A stretch of DNA of 64,000 bases from Alistipes sp. (GCA_017436185.1 JAFSDP010000018.1:62001-126000), one strand, 5' to 3'. Numbered from the stretch's first letter, positions 8,350-17,450 are shown. The notes: a model not told the origin generated them from the letters alone. Translations and numbers: made by a program.

Positions 8350-9738
8350 ATGAAAACGCAACGTATTGTTGAGATTCTGGACAACCCCGCAGTCGATACC
8401 GACATCGTCGTGAAGGGTTGGGTCCGCACCAAGCGCGGAAATAAGAATGTGGCCTTTATCGCCCTGAACGATGGCTCGTGTATGCGTAACATTCAGGTGG
8501 TTGTCGATCTGCAGAAGATCTCGGAGGAGAGTCTGAAGCCCATTACGACGGGTGCCTGTCTGCGTGTCGATGGCCGTCTGGTTGCCTCGCTCGGCGCAGG
8601 TCAGGGTGTGGAGGTGCAGGCCGAGAAGATTGAGATCTACGGCACGGCCGATCCCGAGAGCTACCCCCTGCAGAAGAAGGGTCACTCGTTGGAGTTCCTG
8701 CGCGAAATTGCCTACCTTCGTCCCCGCACCAACACCTTTGGTGCCGTGCTGCGCATCCGCCACGCAATGGCCTATGCCATCCATAAGTTCTTCCACGAGC
8801 GTGGTTTCTACTATCTGAATACGCCGCTCATCACCGCTTCGGATTGCGAGGGTGCCGGCGAGATGTTCCAGGTGACGACGCTCGATTTGAACAACGTGCC
8901 CAAGACCGAGACGGGCGAGGTCGATTTCTCGCAGGATTTCTTCGGCAAGGCTTGCAACCTGACCGTGTCGGGTCAGTTGGAGGGTGAGCTGGGTGCTCTG
9001 TCGATGGGTCAGATCTACACCTTCGGCCCCACGGTCCGTGCCGAGAATTCGAATACGCCCCGCCACTTGGCCGAGTTCTGGATGATTGAGCCCGAGGCCG
9101 CCTTCTACGAGTTGGAGGAGAATATGGAGCTGGCCGAGGAGTTCTTGAAGTACCTGATTAACTACGCTTTGGAGAACTGCCGCGAGGACCTCGAGTTTAT
9201 GAACAAGATGTGGGACAAGGAGCTTATCGAGCGTCTGGAGTTTGTCGTAAAGAACGATTTCCAGCGTTTGACCTACACCGAGGGTATCGAGATTCTGAAG
9301 GCTTCGGGCGAGAAGTTCGAGTTCCCCGTCGATTGGGGTTGCGACCTGCAGTCCGAGCACGAGCGTTACCTGGTTGAGAAGCATTTCAAGCGTCCCGTGA
9401 TTCTGATCAACTACCCGAAGGAGATCAAGGCCTTCTATATGAAGCAGAACGAGGATGGCAAGACGGTACGTGCTATGGACGTTTTGTTCCCCAAAATCGG
9501 CGAGATTATCGGCGGTTCGGAGCGTGAGGCTGACTATGGCAAGCTTTCTGCACGTGTTGCCGAATTGGGTATGAGCGAACAGAGCCTGTGGTGGTATTTG
9601 GATACCCGCCGTTGGGGCTCGGCTCCGCACTCGGGCTTCGGTTTGGGCTTTGAGCGTCTGTTGATGTTTGTGACCGGTATGACCAACATCCGTGACGTGA
9701 TTCCCTTCCCGCGTACCCCGCTGCACGCAGAGTTTTAG
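8350..9738 (+). CDS. asnS: Asparaginyl-tRNA synthetase
   Basis: 462 residues, the usual class IIb length. It charges tRNA-Asn with asparagine. The N-terminal OB-fold anticodon-binding domain spans ~15-105 ([20 protein letters not shown]). The catalytic core has motif 1 around [19 protein letters not shown], motif 2 at [19 protein letters not shown], and motif 3 near the C terminus ([18 protein letters not shown], then [12 protein letters not shown]). AsnRS is favoured over AspRS by EFWMIEPE and the [10 protein letters not shown] ending. It has its own promoter and terminator, so it is probably monocistronic. Confidence 0.97.
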   Translation: MKTQRIVEILDNPAVDTDIVVKGWVRTKRGNKNVAFIALNDGSCMRNIQVVVDLQKISEESLKPITTGACLRVDGRLVASLGAGQGVEVQAEKIEIYGTADPESYPLQKKGHSLEFLREIAYLRPRTNTFGAVLRIRHAMAYAIHKFFHERGFYYLNTPLITASDCEGAGEMFQVTTLDLNNVPKTETGEVDFSQDFFGKACNLTVSGQLEGELGALSMGQIYTFGPTVRAENSNTPRHLAEFWMIEPEAAFYELEENMELAEEFLKYLINYALENCREDLEFMNKMWDKELIERLEFVVKNDFQRLTYTEGIEILKASGEKFEFPVDWGCDLQSEHERYLVEKHFKRPVILINYPKEIKAFYMKQNEDGKTVRAMDVLFPKIGEIIGGSEREADYGKLSARVAELGMSEQSLWWYLDTRRWGSAPHSGFGLGFERLLMFVTGMTNIRDVIPFPRTPLHAEF

Positions 9739-9768
9739 TCGGTAAAAAGAGCCGACCAAACAAAATTT

Positions 9769-9816
9769 AATGGGACTTCTGCGCGTTAGTGTTACAGAGG
9801 TCCCGTTAATTTTTTT
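9769..9816 (+). terminator. Rho-independent terminator of asnS
   Basis: A 13-bp stem pairs AATGGGACTTCTG (9769-9781) with CAGAGGTCCCGTT (9795-9807), with one wobble and a 13-nt loop, followed by a T run at 9810-9816. Confidence 0.8.
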
Positions 9817-9824
9817 AAGTTACT

Positions 9825-11243
9825 ATGGCACTCACTCAACGACAAACCCTTTCGCTTCAACAAAAACTCTCTCCGCAACAGATTCAGATGATTAAGTTGC
9901 TGGAGCTGCCCACCGTGCAGCTTGAGCAACGCATCAAGCAGGAGATCGAGGAGAACATCGTGTTGGAAGAGGAGGAGCGTGTGGCCGAGGATGAGCTGCC
10001 GAAGGAGATTTCGGTTGAGGAGTACCTGCGTGAGGACGATACGCCGAGCTACAAGAGCCGCCTGAACCACTTTTCGCGCGACGACAAACAACGTCCCGTC
10101 TTTTTGACCGAGGGTCGCTCACTGCAGGAGTATCTGATGGAGCAGTTGGGCTTCCGCTCCCTTACGGACGAGGAGCGCCGCATCGCCGCCTTCCTGGTCG
10201 GAAGCATCGACGAGGATGGCTACCTGAGACGAGATATGGAGTCGGTGTCGGACGATTTGGCCTTCACGGTGGGGGTCGAAGTCTCGGTCGAGGAGCTGGA
10301 ACGGCTGCTGGGCATCATCCACGAGTTGGAGCCTGCCGGTGTCGGCGCCCGCAACCTGGCCGAGTGCCTGCTGCTGCAAATCAATCAGTTGCCGATGAGC
10401 ACCCCCGCTCGTCGCCTGGCCAAACGCATCCTTACGGACCACTTCGACGAGTTTGTCAAGAAACACTACGAACGCCTCATCAGCCGCCTGCAAATCACCG
10501 AGGAGGAGCTTTCCGAGGCGGTGCAGGAGATCAAACGCCTCTCGCCCAAGCCCGGCAACCTCTATGCCGAGGGGGGCTCGGCGGCAGCCCCCTACATCAT
10601 TCCCGACTTTTTGCTCGATTTGGAGCAAGGGGAGTTCAACCTGCAACTCAACGCCTACAATGTCCCCGAACTGAAGGTCAATCGTCGCTATGTCGATATG
10701 ATTCGTGATATGGCGGGACGTGACGGCAAGGTGCGTGAGGAGGATCGTGAGGCGTTGCAATTTGTCAAGCAGAAGATCGATTCGGCCAAGTGGTTTATCT
10801 CGGCCATCAAGCAGCGTCACGACACGCTGATGCGCACCATGCAGACCATCCTGGACTACCAGCAGGAGTATTTCCGCACGGGCGACCGAGCCAAGTTGCG
10901 CCCGATGATTCTGAAGGATGTGGCCGACCGCACGGGGTTGGATGTCTCGACCATTTCGCGTGTGGTGAACAGCAAATATGTGCAGACCCACTTCGGGATT
11001 ATCCTTCTCAAGTCGCTCTTCTCGGAGGCGATGCAGACCGCTACGGGCGAGGAGGTCTCGTCGTATGAGATTAAGACCATCCTACAACAATGTATCGACG
11101 AGGAGGACAAACGCCACCCGCTGACCGACGAGACGCTGATGAACATCCTGAACGATCGAGGCTACTGCATTGCCCGCCGTACGGTGGCCAAATACCGCGA
11201 GATGTTGAACATCCCCGTCGCCCGCCTCCGCAAACAACTATAA
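9825..11243 (+). CDS. rpoN: RNA polymerase sigma-54 factor
   Basis: 472 residues, a normal RpoN length. Region I is Gln/Leu-rich (LSLQQKLSPQQIQMIKLLEL) and contacts bacterial enhancer-binding proteins. An acidic linker (~45-75) follows, then the core-binding region (~100-290) and a helix-turn-helix (DVADRTGLDVSTISRVVNSK). The RpoN box ARRTVAKYRE that reads the -24 element is at about 450-459. Expression of its regulon needs AAA+ activators, none of which is encoded here. It lies between two terminators and is probably monocistronic. Confidence 0.97.
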   Translation: MALTQRQTLSLQQKLSPQQIQMIKLLELPTVQLEQRIKQEIEENIVLEEEERVAEDELPKEISVEEYLREDDTPSYKSRLNHFSRDDKQRPVFLTEGRSLQEYLMEQLGFRSLTDEERRIAAFLVGSIDEDGYLRRDMESVSDDLAFTVGVEVSVEELERLLGIIHELEPAGVGARNLAECLLLQINQLPMSTPARRLAKRILTDHFDEFVKKHYERLISRLQITEEELSEAVQEIKRLSPKPGNLYAEGGSAAAPYIIPDFLLDLEQGEFNLQLNAYNVPELKVNRRYVDMIRDMAGRDGKVREEDREALQFVKQKIDSAKWFISAIKQRHDTLMRTMQTILDYQQEYFRTGDRAKLRPMILKDVADRTGLDVSTISRVVNSKYVQTHFGIILLKSLFSEAMQTATGEEVSSYEIKTILQQCIDEEDKRHPLTDETLMNILNDRGYCIARRTVAKYREMLNIPVARLRKQL

Positions 11244-11247
11244 AACA

Positions 11248-11280
11248 AAGACGACCTCCGAATGGGGGTCGTCTTCTTCT
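11248..11280. terminator. Bidirectional terminator between rpoN and the winged-helix gene
   Basis: The stem pairs AAGACGACC (11248-11256) with GGTCGTCTT (11267-11275). A pyrimidine run follows on the plus strand and a T-rich TTTGTTTTA on the minus strand. The two flanking genes converge here. Confidence 0.8.
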
Positions 11281-11565
11281 TTATTTTTCGATGTAGCTTT
11301 TCAATGCCTCCACATAGGCTCCAAAGGCGCTTATGCCCGTTGGCGTAATGCGGCAGAGGGTGCAGGGTATCTTACCTCGAAAGGTCTTCTCGATTTCGAT
11401 ATAGCCCGCCTCCTGCAGTTTGTTCAGTTGCACACTCAAATTTCCCGCCGTGGCTCCCGTCTCCTGTCGAAGGAAGACAAAGTCGGCCTCCTCGACTCCC
11501 AACAGAATCGACATCACCCCCAGACGGAGTTCGGAGTGCAGCAACGGATCGAGTGCTTTAAGCAT
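11281..11565 (-). CDS. Winged-helix transcriptional regulator (HTH_34/ArsR-MarR-like)
   Basis: 94 residues and only a DNA-binding domain: LDPLLHSELRLGVMSILLG, then the recognition helix region ETGATAGNLSVQLNKLQEAG, and a wing YIEIEKTFRGKIPC. This matches the small winged-helix family PF13601. The start overlaps the end of the upstream membrane-protein gene by 8 bp, indicating translational coupling. Such regulator/membrane-protein pairs are common in Bacteroidetes and the regulator usually acts on its own operon (family knowledge). Two cysteines flank the last third (CTLC), which could be redox or metal sensitive, but that is speculation. Confidence 0.85.
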   Translation of the reverse strand: MLKALDPLLHSELRLGVMSILLGVEEADFVFLRQETGATAGNLSVQLNKLQEAGYIEIEKTFRGKIPCTLCRITPTGISAFGAYVEALKSYIEK

Positions 11566-12193
11566 TTTTGCGTGTTTTTGCGTTGATTATATGGCCCGGA
11601 ATCACCATACCGACCAAGAATAACACGGCAAAGATAAGAATTTCCGCCTTATATAAAAAGAGGGTGTACTCGTTTGGTGCTCCACTCATCGCCCCCTTTT
11701 GAATCCACAGCTGTTGAATGGCCATTGCTAAGGTGCCGACTAAAAAGAGAATGCCGCCCCAAACGACCGGTTTCATTGCAATCAGTCGTCCCGAAATCAG
11801 GGTGCCGATGCTGATAATCAGCGTGATGAGCGGCAGAATCGATACTCGATGAAACAGGGCTATTGCAAAGGCAGGTATCATTGCCAGCGAGCAGGCGATC
11901 CAAACCGAGCTGACGGCACGGTCGATGTAGTTTTTTGGCTCGGTCGGTTTTCTGCGGCAGGTGAGCAGCATCAGCGGAAAGCCAACTACGGGGATCAGCC
12001 ACCAGCCAAAAAGCCAATACAGCGACCATTCGTTTACCACGACCAGGTACTCGAAAAATGCCACAATGCAGGTGAGATAGCCCCAAATCAGGTAGGGTTT
12101 TCCGGCGTTAATTGTCAAGCGGCGATGGGTGTTTTGAATCATTTGGGTGATGATGGCCAGGCTCTCGGCCTCGGTTAATTGACGTTCTTGCAT
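11558..12193 (-). CDS. Inner-membrane protein of unknown function, paired with the winged-helix regulator
   Basis: 211 residues from the ATG at 12193 (MQERQLTEAESLAIITQMIQ). Five or more hydrophobic segments are visible, e.g. LIWGYLTCIVAFFEYLVVV, YWLFGWWLIPVVGFPLMLL, SVWIACSLAMIPAFAIALF, LITLIISIGTLISGR and GGILFLVGTLAMAI, with a last helix near 185-205 (ILIFAVLFLVGMVIPG). The short N-terminal cytosolic helix and ISGRLIAMKP motif recur in unnamed Bacteroidetes membrane proteins. An in-frame TTG at 12241 lies within the predicted -7 box and is rejected as the start. It precedes and overlaps the regulator gene. I cannot assign a transport or sensing role. Confidence 0.75.
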   Translation of the reverse strand: MQERQLTEAESLAIITQMIQNTHRRLTINAGKPYLIWGYLTCIVAFFEYLVVVNEWSLYWLFGWWLIPVVGFPLMLLTCRRKPTEPKNYIDRAVSSVWIACSLAMIPAFAIALFHRVSILPLITLIISIGTLISGRLIAMKPVVWGGILFLVGTLAMAIQQLWIQKGAMSGAPNEYTLFLYKAEILIFAVLFLVGMVIPGHIINAKTRKNA

Positions 12194-12238
12194 AGTGATG
12201 ATGGTGTAAAAGTTCAACAATAGAGTGTGATCACAATG

Positions 12239-12270
12239 CAAATATAAAGTAGTTTATAAAATAAACCAAA
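12239..12270 (-). promoter_or_regulatory. Promoter for the membrane protein/regulator operon
   Basis: On the minus strand TTTG (12267-12270), 20 bp, then TATATTTG (12239-12246). Consensus match is complete. Confidence 0.7.
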
Positions 12271-12317
12271 TTTTCGAGCGAAAAAATAATTATTTACAGC
12301 AAAAGGCTCCATTGGTC

Positions 12318-12752
12318 TTATAGGCCCTTATCCATTTTGTAGCAGTTGGTCATCTTTCTTTCGAAGCCCATCCGTTGGTAGAGGCGGTTGGCGGCTTCAC
12401 GCAAGGGGCTTGAGGTGAGCATCAACTGCTCGACACCCAGACGGCGAGCCTCGTCGATGGCGTGGCGGACCAGGTCGGCCCCGATGCCTCGGTCGCGGTA
12501 GGCGGCATCGACCACCACATCCTCAATCCACGCCTTGCGTCCCGTAGGCGAGGGGTAGCACCCAAGGGTGAGCATCCCTGCAATCTCCTCCGCTTCGATG
12601 GCCACATAGAGGTGGCTGTGGGGCGAGGCGATGAGTTCGCGGATGACCTCCTCGTCGAGGGTCATCGGTTGCGGAGTAAGCTGATCGGTGAGCTGTTGCA
12701 GACGTGCGAAAAGCTCGGGCGTAAGGTGCCTGATTTGTGCAATGGTGGACAT
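12318..12752 (-). CDS. GNAT family N-acetyltransferase
   Basis: 144 residues, a single GNAT domain. The acetyl-CoA pyrophosphate-binding motif A is clear: VVVDAAYRDRGIGADLVRHA, with the R-x-x-G-x-G/A pattern. The C-terminal beta-strand and helix (QLMLTSSPLREAANRLYQRM, then GFERKMTNCYKMDKGL) fit small-substrate GNATs of the glucosamine-phosphate or aminoglycoside-like type. The substrate is unknown. A TATCTTTA box on the minus strand at 12774-12781 is a near-consensus promoter. It stands alone between divergently read neighbours. Confidence 0.9.
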   Translation of the reverse strand: MSTIAQIRHLTPELFARLQQLTDQLTPQPMTLDEEVIRELIASPHSHLYVAIEAEEIAGMLTLGCYPSPTGRKAWIEDVVVDAAYRDRGIGADLVRHAIDEARRLGVEQLMLTSSPLREAANRLYQRMGFERKMTNCYKMDKGL

Positions 12753-12853
12753 CGTAAATGGTTTTAATGGCTATAAAGATACGATTTTTTCGCATAATGT
12801 GGCCTTTTGTGGTCGATTTTCACTACTTTTGAACCAACGAAATTTTCAATACG

Positions 12854-13471
12854 ATGCTCAAATCTCTTTCCACTCACCTTGCACACGCCCTCTCGATGGC
12901 CCTCCATCCGTTGGTGTTGCCCATCTATCTGTTGGTCGTACTCTTTACCCGTACCGCCTTCGGGTTGTTTCCCGTGGGGCTGAAGTGGTACCTGGCTGTC
13001 GTAGTGTTGCTGGGTGGGGTAGTGGTGCCGATGGTGGCCGTTGGTGTGATGCGCCTTGTGGGTAAGATAGATAACCTTGCGTTGCAACAACCCGCCGAGC
13101 GGTTGCGCCCCTTGATTATCGGGGCTGCGGCCTATGTGGTGGCTGCGCTGGCCATTGCACACATCCCGCAGGCAATCTTTTTGCGCAAATTTTTGTTGGC
13201 TGTGGCTTGCTGTGAGTTGATGTGCTTTCTGGTGACGATGCGGTGGAAAATCTCGCTCCACCTGACCGGAATGGGGTCGGCTGTGGCGCTGCTGGCCGTG
13301 CTGAATGTGTTGGGGTTGCCGAATCTCTTTTCGGTTTTGTTGTGGGCCATCCTCCTTGCGGGGCTGTTGGCCTCGGCCCGTCTCTATCTGGGTTACCATC
13401 GCCCCTTGCAATTGCTTGCAGGATTTCTCGGAGGATATGCTATCACTTGGCTCGCCATGATCGCTTTATAA
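12854..13471 (+). CDS. PAP2-like polytopic membrane protein
   Basis: 205 residues with about six membrane segments. The C-terminal half has the layout of the PAP2 superfamily: KISLHLTGMGSAVALLAVLN resembles the second phosphatase motif and ASARLYLGYHRPLQLLAGFL the third (SRxYLGxHxPxD), though the final Asp is absent and the first KxxxxxxRP motif is not evident. It may be a divergent lipid phosphatase or a non-catalytic relative. A TACTTTTG box at 12824-12831 is a candidate -7 element. A terminator follows. Confidence 0.6.
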   Translation: MLKSLSTHLAHALSMALHPLVLPIYLLVVLFTRTAFGLFPVGLKWYLAVVVLLGGVVVPMVAVGVMRLVGKIDNLALQQPAERLRPLIIGAAAYVVAALAIAHIPQAIFLRKFLLAVACCELMCFLVTMRWKISLHLTGMGSAVALLAVLNVLGLPNLFSVLLWAILLAGLLASARLYLGYHRPLQLLAGFLGGYAITWLAMIAL

Positions 13472-13480
13472 TAAAAGGTA

Positions 13481-13512
13481 AGGGTTGCCCATTCGGACAA
13501 CCCTCAATTTTT
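13481..13512 (+). terminator. Terminator downstream of the PAP2-like gene
   Basis: AGGGTTGCCC (13481-13490) pairs with GGACAACCCT (13495-13504) with one mismatch and an ATTC loop. A T-rich tail follows. Confidence 0.65.
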
Positions 13513-13536
13513 AATTTTTAATCTTTAATCTTTAAT

Positions 13537-13926
13537 TTAGTCAAGGTACCCCTCCTTGACCAACTGCTCACGGATGCGCACCCAGTCGGCCGCAGGGCGA
13601 CGTACGCCGTCAATGAATTTGAGCGGGCACCCCAGGGCGCTATCGTCAATCATCAGGTCGGCCTGCACCTTGGGCGACGTGGTCCAACGCTTCTGCGAGG
13701 GGTTTTCGTTCACGGCCCAGATGGGGATGCCGTTCTTCTCGAACCAGGCCAACGCCTCGTCCAGCAGACGGTCGCTGCGCAGTGTGAAGAGGATGATGCG
13801 GCAGTTGTTCTTTACAAGCTCCTTCAATACGGGCACGGCACCAATATCCTCACCCACCTCGGGGTAGGCGTGGGTTACGACCGTGCCGTCAAAATCGAGG
13901 GCAATGGTTGCTCCGGTGATAGCCAT
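13537..13926 (-). CDS. Small HAD-like hydrolase (BT0820-type)
   Basis: 129 residues. The HAD motif I is at the N terminus (TIALDFDGTVV, two aspartates), motif II at IILFTLRSDRLLDE, and a motif IV-like acidic pair at ADLMIDDSALGCPL. The small size leaves no room for a full cap domain, as in the BT0820-like subgroup of Bacteroidetes (family knowledge). It should be a magnesium-dependent phosphatase of unknown substrate. It starts 5 bp after the wzc-like stop on the same strand, so it is probably translated from the polysaccharide-export transcript, although such hydrolases also occur elsewhere. Confidence 0.85.
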   Translation of the reverse strand: MAITGATIALDFDGTVVTHAYPEVGEDIGAVPVLKELVKNNCRIILFTLRSDRLLDEALAWFEKNGIPIWAVNENPSQKRWTTSPKVQADLMIDDSALGCPLKFIDGVRRPAADWVRIREQLVKEGYLD

Positions 13927-13931
13927 ATGTC

Positions 13932-16397
13932 TTATTTTTTACCAAAGAAGAGTTTTTTCAGGAAGTTGGTGATGCGCTTGCGGTAGCTCGGCGAGGGCTG
14001 CTCGTAGGCATCTTCGCCATAGCCGTACCCGTAGCCATACCCATAGCCGTAACCATATCCGTAGCCATAGCCGTGACGACGGGCGCTGGTGCCGTTCAGC
14101 ACGATGCTCATATTGTGGAACTTCTTCTCACGGTACAGACGCTCGATGTCGGGCAGCTGGCGGCGATCCAATACGCCCTCACGCACCACATAGATGGTCA
14201 GATCCGACAGACGGTCGCAGATGACGGCATCGGCCACCGACATCGAGGGGGTACAGTCGATGAAGACGAAATCGTAGCGGCTGCGCAGCATCTTGAAGAG
14301 CTCGTCCAGACGCTCCGAGAGCAGAATCTCGGCCGGGTTGGGGGGCTGAATACCGGCGTAGATGACGTCGAAGTTGGCGTGCGTGCCCGAGTTCTCGATG
14401 ATCTGCTCCATACCGCAGGCACCCGACAGATAGCTCGTCACGCCACGTTTGCTGTGGCCGTGACCCATCTGGGTCGAGAAGGCGTGGCGGCGGAGGTCCA
14501 AATCGACCACAACCACCTTCTTGCCGGCCATTGCCAGCGTCATTGCCAGGTTGGTGGCCACAAAGGTCTTACCGGCGTGGGGGTTCGACGAGGTGAAGAG
14601 GATGGTCTGCAACAGCTGACCCGCCTTGCCCGACGAGACACCCATAAACGACATATTGGAGCGCAGCACACGGAAGGCCTCCGAAATGGCGTCACGACCC
14701 GTCTCACGCACCGCTACACCCTGACGGCTGATGGCATTCAACTCGGCGGTCGGAATGTCGCCCAGGAAGGGTACGGTGGTGTAGGTCTCGATGTCGCGAC
14801 GACCACGAATCGAGGTGTCAAGCAGACCAATCAGGAAGAACAGACCAAACGGAATGGCCAGACCGAGCAGCAGCGCCAGACACATAATCACCAGACGGCG
14901 GGGGGCAATCGAGTGTGCCGGACCGTAGGCCGTGTCGATGATGCGCGAGTTGGGCTCGGCGATGACGAAGTTCAGCTGGTTCTCCTCCTGCTTGTTCAAC
15001 AGGTAGAGGAACAGCTCCTCCTTGATCTTCTGCTGACGGGCTACGTCGAGCATCTGCATCTCCTGCGAAGGCATACTCGAGATGCGGCTGTTGGCCAGCG
15101 TCTCCTCCTTACGCATCGTGTTGCGCTGCATCTCGAGGGTCGAGATGTGCGACGAAAGCGAGGCGATAATCGAGTGGCGGGTGGCACTGAGCAGCGTGTT
15201 CAGCTCCTGGATGACGGGGCTGCGCTCCGAGCTGTTCTGCAACAGCTTCTGACGCTGCAGGATGGCGGTGTTGTACTCGTCGATCTGGGCCGAAATGCCG
15301 CTGTTCGAAATCGAGGCTACCATCGGAATCAACTCGTGGGCGTTGTTGTTGTCTTGCAGGTAGGTGCGGATATACTCGGCCACCGTGATTTGGTTTTCGA
15401 GGGCCAGACTCTCGGCCTTGTACTTCGAGCTTTCGCCCACCGAACGGGAGGCCTCCGACTGCAAATCGACAATGCGGTTCGACTGCTTGAACGAGGCGAT
15501 GTTGCGATCTACGTCGCCCAGCTCGCTGCCAATCACCTCCAGACGCGAGGCGATAAACTCGGCCGTCACCTTCGAGATGCTCTGCTTGTCACGAATACCA
15601 TCTTCGTTATAGACCGTGATGAGGGTGTTGATCACATCCTCGGCCTTACGGGGTGAGGCGCTGTTCATCGAGATGCCCACCACCGAGGCCTGCTTATTGA
15701 CGATGCTGCTCTGCACCGCCTTGCGGTACGAGGTGGCCGTAGCCTCTAACGAACGCTTGCCTACGGCGATGGTGCGGCGCATCGAGGTCGAATCCAGGTA
15801 GGGGGTCTTCGAGACAACGAGCTTGCCGACGGGGGTCGAAATCGTGTCGCCATAGTTGCCCGTAATCTTCTGACGTGAAACACGGCCCTCGCTGAAGCGG
15901 TCCTCGAAGGCCGTCGCCTCGAACTCGTTTTCGTCGAGCGGGGTGACCGTGAGGGCGCAACCATACTGTGGGTCGGCATTGACAAACGCAACCTCGATGG
16001 GCGAACTCTTATACAGCTCGACGGTCTGCAACCCCTGGTTGGTGGTGTAGCTGGTCGTCAAACCCAGACGCGATACCACCTCCATCATCAGGCGGCGCGA
16101 CTGGAGGATGTAGAGCTCGTTATCGACATTGCGACGGCTCTGGAAACCGGCCAGGTCGCTGAAGGTGGTGATGTCCAAATCGCCACCCTTGCGGCTATCC
16201 TTGATCAGGAGCGTAGCCTCACGCTTATAGACGCTGGGCGTCGAGGCGATGTAGAGGTAGGCCACGCCGAGGCAGAGGATGACCGAGAGGAGGAACCACC
16301 GCCAATTGGTGAAGAAAATCTGAATAATGTCGTGCAGGGTGATGGCGTCGATTGCGCTCTCCTCCTGCTGTTGCTGCATAATGGGCTGTTCGTTCAT
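13932..16397 (-). CDS. Polysaccharide co-polymerase/tyrosine autokinase (Wzc-like)
   Basis: 821 residues. An N-terminal membrane segment (FLLSVILCLGVAYLYIAST), a periplasmic Wzz-type domain with long coiled coils (~60-500), a second membrane helix (LVIMCLALLLGLAIPFGLFF) and a cytoplasmic BY-kinase domain follow in order. The kinase has Walker A SSNPHAGKT (Pro-His in place of the usual Gly-Glu), Walker A' VVVVDLDLRR and Walker B FVFIDCTP. The C-terminal tyrosine cluster is unusual: nine GY dipeptides in a row plus two further tyrosines. It should control chain length and export of a surface polysaccharide with the Wza-like protein encoded just upstream. No glycosyltransferases are nearby. Confidence 0.93.
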   Translation of the reverse strand: MNEQPIMQQQQEESAIDAITLHDIIQIFFTNWRWFLLSVILCLGVAYLYIASTPSVYKREATLLIKDSRKGGDLDITTFSDLAGFQSRRNVDNELYILQSRRLMMEVVSRLGLTTSYTTNQGLQTVELYKSSPIEVAFVNADPQYGCALTVTPLDENEFEATAFEDRFSEGRVSRQKITGNYGDTISTPVGKLVVSKTPYLDSTSMRRTIAVGKRSLEATATSYRKAVQSSIVNKQASVVGISMNSASPRKAEDVINTLITVYNEDGIRDKQSISKVTAEFIASRLEVIGSELGDVDRNIASFKQSNRIVDLQSEASRSVGESSKYKAESLALENQITVAEYIRTYLQDNNNAHELIPMVASISNSGISAQIDEYNTAILQRQKLLQNSSERSPVIQELNTLLSATRHSIIASLSSHISTLEMQRNTMRKEETLANSRISSMPSQEMQMLDVARQQKIKEELFLYLLNKQEENQLNFVIAEPNSRIIDTAYGPAHSIAPRRLVIMCLALLLGLAIPFGLFFLIGLLDTSIRGRRDIETYTTVPFLGDIPTAELNAISRQGVAVRETGRDAISEAFRVLRSNMSFMGVSSGKAGQLLQTILFTSSNPHAGKTFVATNLAMTLAMAGKKVVVVDLDLRRHAFSTQMGHGHSKRGVTSYLSGACGMEQIIENSGTHANFDVIYAGIQPPNPAEILLSERLDELFKMLRSRYDFVFIDCTPSMSVADAVICDRLSDLTIYVVREGVLDRRQLPDIERLYREKKFHNMSIVLNGTSARRHGYGYGYGYGYGYGYGYGYGEDAYEQPSPSYRKRITNFLKKLFFGKK
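14016..14072 (-). repeat. Degenerate hexanucleotide repeat encoding the (GY)n tail of Wzc
   Basis: Nineteen codons alternate Gly and Tyr (ten Gly, nine Tyr). The DNA is a 6-bp repeat with varied third positions. Unit gain or loss would keep the frame and change the number of autophosphorylated tyrosines. Confidence 0.85.
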
Positions 16398-16406
16398 TGT
16401 GCGATG

Positions 16407-17213
16407 CTATTTGGTGATGGTTACAATCAGCGTAGCGACCGAAATGGCGGTACTGATGAGCGAGATGTAGAAGCTGCGGTTCTGGCTGATCTCACCCGAC
16501 TGGGCCTTGTACTTGTTGGGCTTGACGTAGATGACGTCGTTTTGGCGGATGTAGAAGGCGGGCGAGGTGAAAATATCCTTCGACTTGAGGTCGAGGTAGT
16601 AGATCTTGCGCTCACCATCCTCCTCACGATAGACGGCCACATCGTCACGCTGACCGAAGATGGTCAAATCGCCGGCCATCGCCAGGGCATCGAAGATGGT
16701 CACCTTGTCGTGCGTGATGGCATACTTACCGGCACGGGTCACCTCGCCGAGCACCGAAATGTTCATATCGACAAACTGCACATTGACCTTCGGGTCGTTC
16801 AGGTAGCCGCCGTCGATGATTTTGCGGGCGATCAGCTCGGCCAACTCGCTGCGGGTCTTGTCCTTACATTCGATCGAGCCGATGATGGGCATCTCCAGAA
16901 AACCCTTCTCATCGACGGTGAGCACCTGCAGCGACTGCGTACCGCTCGAGTAGGAGGCGGCGGGGTTTTTCGACAGGGCACTCAGACCCGTGGCCGAGTT
17001 GAACGGGGCGGCCAGCTCGGGGTCTTTGCTGTTCACGACGATGGTCAGTCGGTCGTGGGGCTGAATGCGGATTTGCCCCTGCTCGATAATCTGCTCGGGG
17101 GTAAACTCTTGGGCATCCTGCAGATACCACATACGCTTGTGCGAGGCGCACGAACTCATTAGAATCGTGGCGGCCAGCAGCGTGAGGGTGAGAAGTTGTT
17201 TCATATTTCGCAT
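16407..17213 (-). CDS. Polysaccharide export outer-membrane lipoprotein (Wza-like)
   Basis: 268 residues from the ATG at 17213 (MKQLL... at 17204 is equally plausible). A lipoprotein signal (LLTLTLLAATILMSSC) is followed by a Poly_export domain (QGQIRIQPHDRLTIVV, PIIGSIECKDKTRSELAELI) and a SLBB-like domain (VNVQFVDMNISVLGEVTRAG, KVTIFDALAMAGDLTIFGQR). A C-terminal hydrophobic helix (ISLISTAISVATLIVTI) fits the amphipathic outer-membrane ring of Wza. The stop is 9 bp before the wzc-like start, so the two are co-transcribed. An upstream TTG at 17312 lies in the predicted -7 box and is rejected as the start. Confidence 0.92.
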   Translation of the reverse strand: MRNMKQLLTLTLLAATILMSSCASHKRMWYLQDAQEFTPEQIIEQGQIRIQPHDRLTIVVNSKDPELAAPFNSATGLSALSKNPAASYSSGTQSLQVLTVDEKGFLEMPIIGSIECKDKTRSELAELIARKIIDGGYLNDPKVNVQFVDMNISVLGEVTRAGKYAITHDKVTIFDALAMAGDLTIFGQRDDVAVYREEDGERKIYYLDLKSKDIFTSPAFYIRQNDVIYVKPNKYKAQSGEISQNRSFYISLISTAISVATLIVTITK

Positions 17214-17311
17214 TTTTTTGTTTGCGGTTTGTTCTACTCTTGTTCGTTGTGCCCTATGCACACGACATAATACACACACGTTGCACACGGGCGCATACGT
17301 GCATAATCGCA

Positions 17312-17319
17312 CAAAGATA
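17312..17319 (-). promoter_or_regulatory. -7 box for the wza-wzc operon
   Basis: TATCTTTG on the minus strand. No good TTTG is found at the expected -33 distance, so the promoter may be weak or activated. It leaves a leader of about 90 nt before the lipoprotein start. Confidence 0.5.
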
Positions 17320-17395
17320 CAAATTAAATCCGAAATGCGAAATCCTTTGCCTCGTTTTTGTTACACTTGGTCGTAATGGCGGATTGTTTGGACGG

Positions 17396-17426
17396 TTTGC
17401 GATTTACAAAAAAAGATGTATCTTTG
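17396..17426 (+). promoter_or_regulatory. Promoter for the GH13 gene
   Basis: TTTG (17396-17399), 19 bp, TATCTTTG (17419-17426), a complete consensus match. It places transcription start downstream of the ATG-like starts at 17358-17376 and therefore decides the GTG start. Confidence 0.75.
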
Positions 17427-17450
17427 TTTTCCCAAAATCGAAAAAACAAC

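Noticed and set aside
8317..9759. 480-residue open frame antisense to asnS, and similar long antisense frames opposite gyrA, ftsK, parC, ffh and the TonB receptors
   Set aside because: They mirror codon bias of GC-rich genes on the other strand, have low-complexity H/L/V/G/D-rich products and no family features.
13505..13536. Ninth copy of the AT-rich inverted-repeat family
   Set aside because: It is a simple TTTAATC-type repeat after a terminator and lacks the AAATTCAAAATTTAG core.
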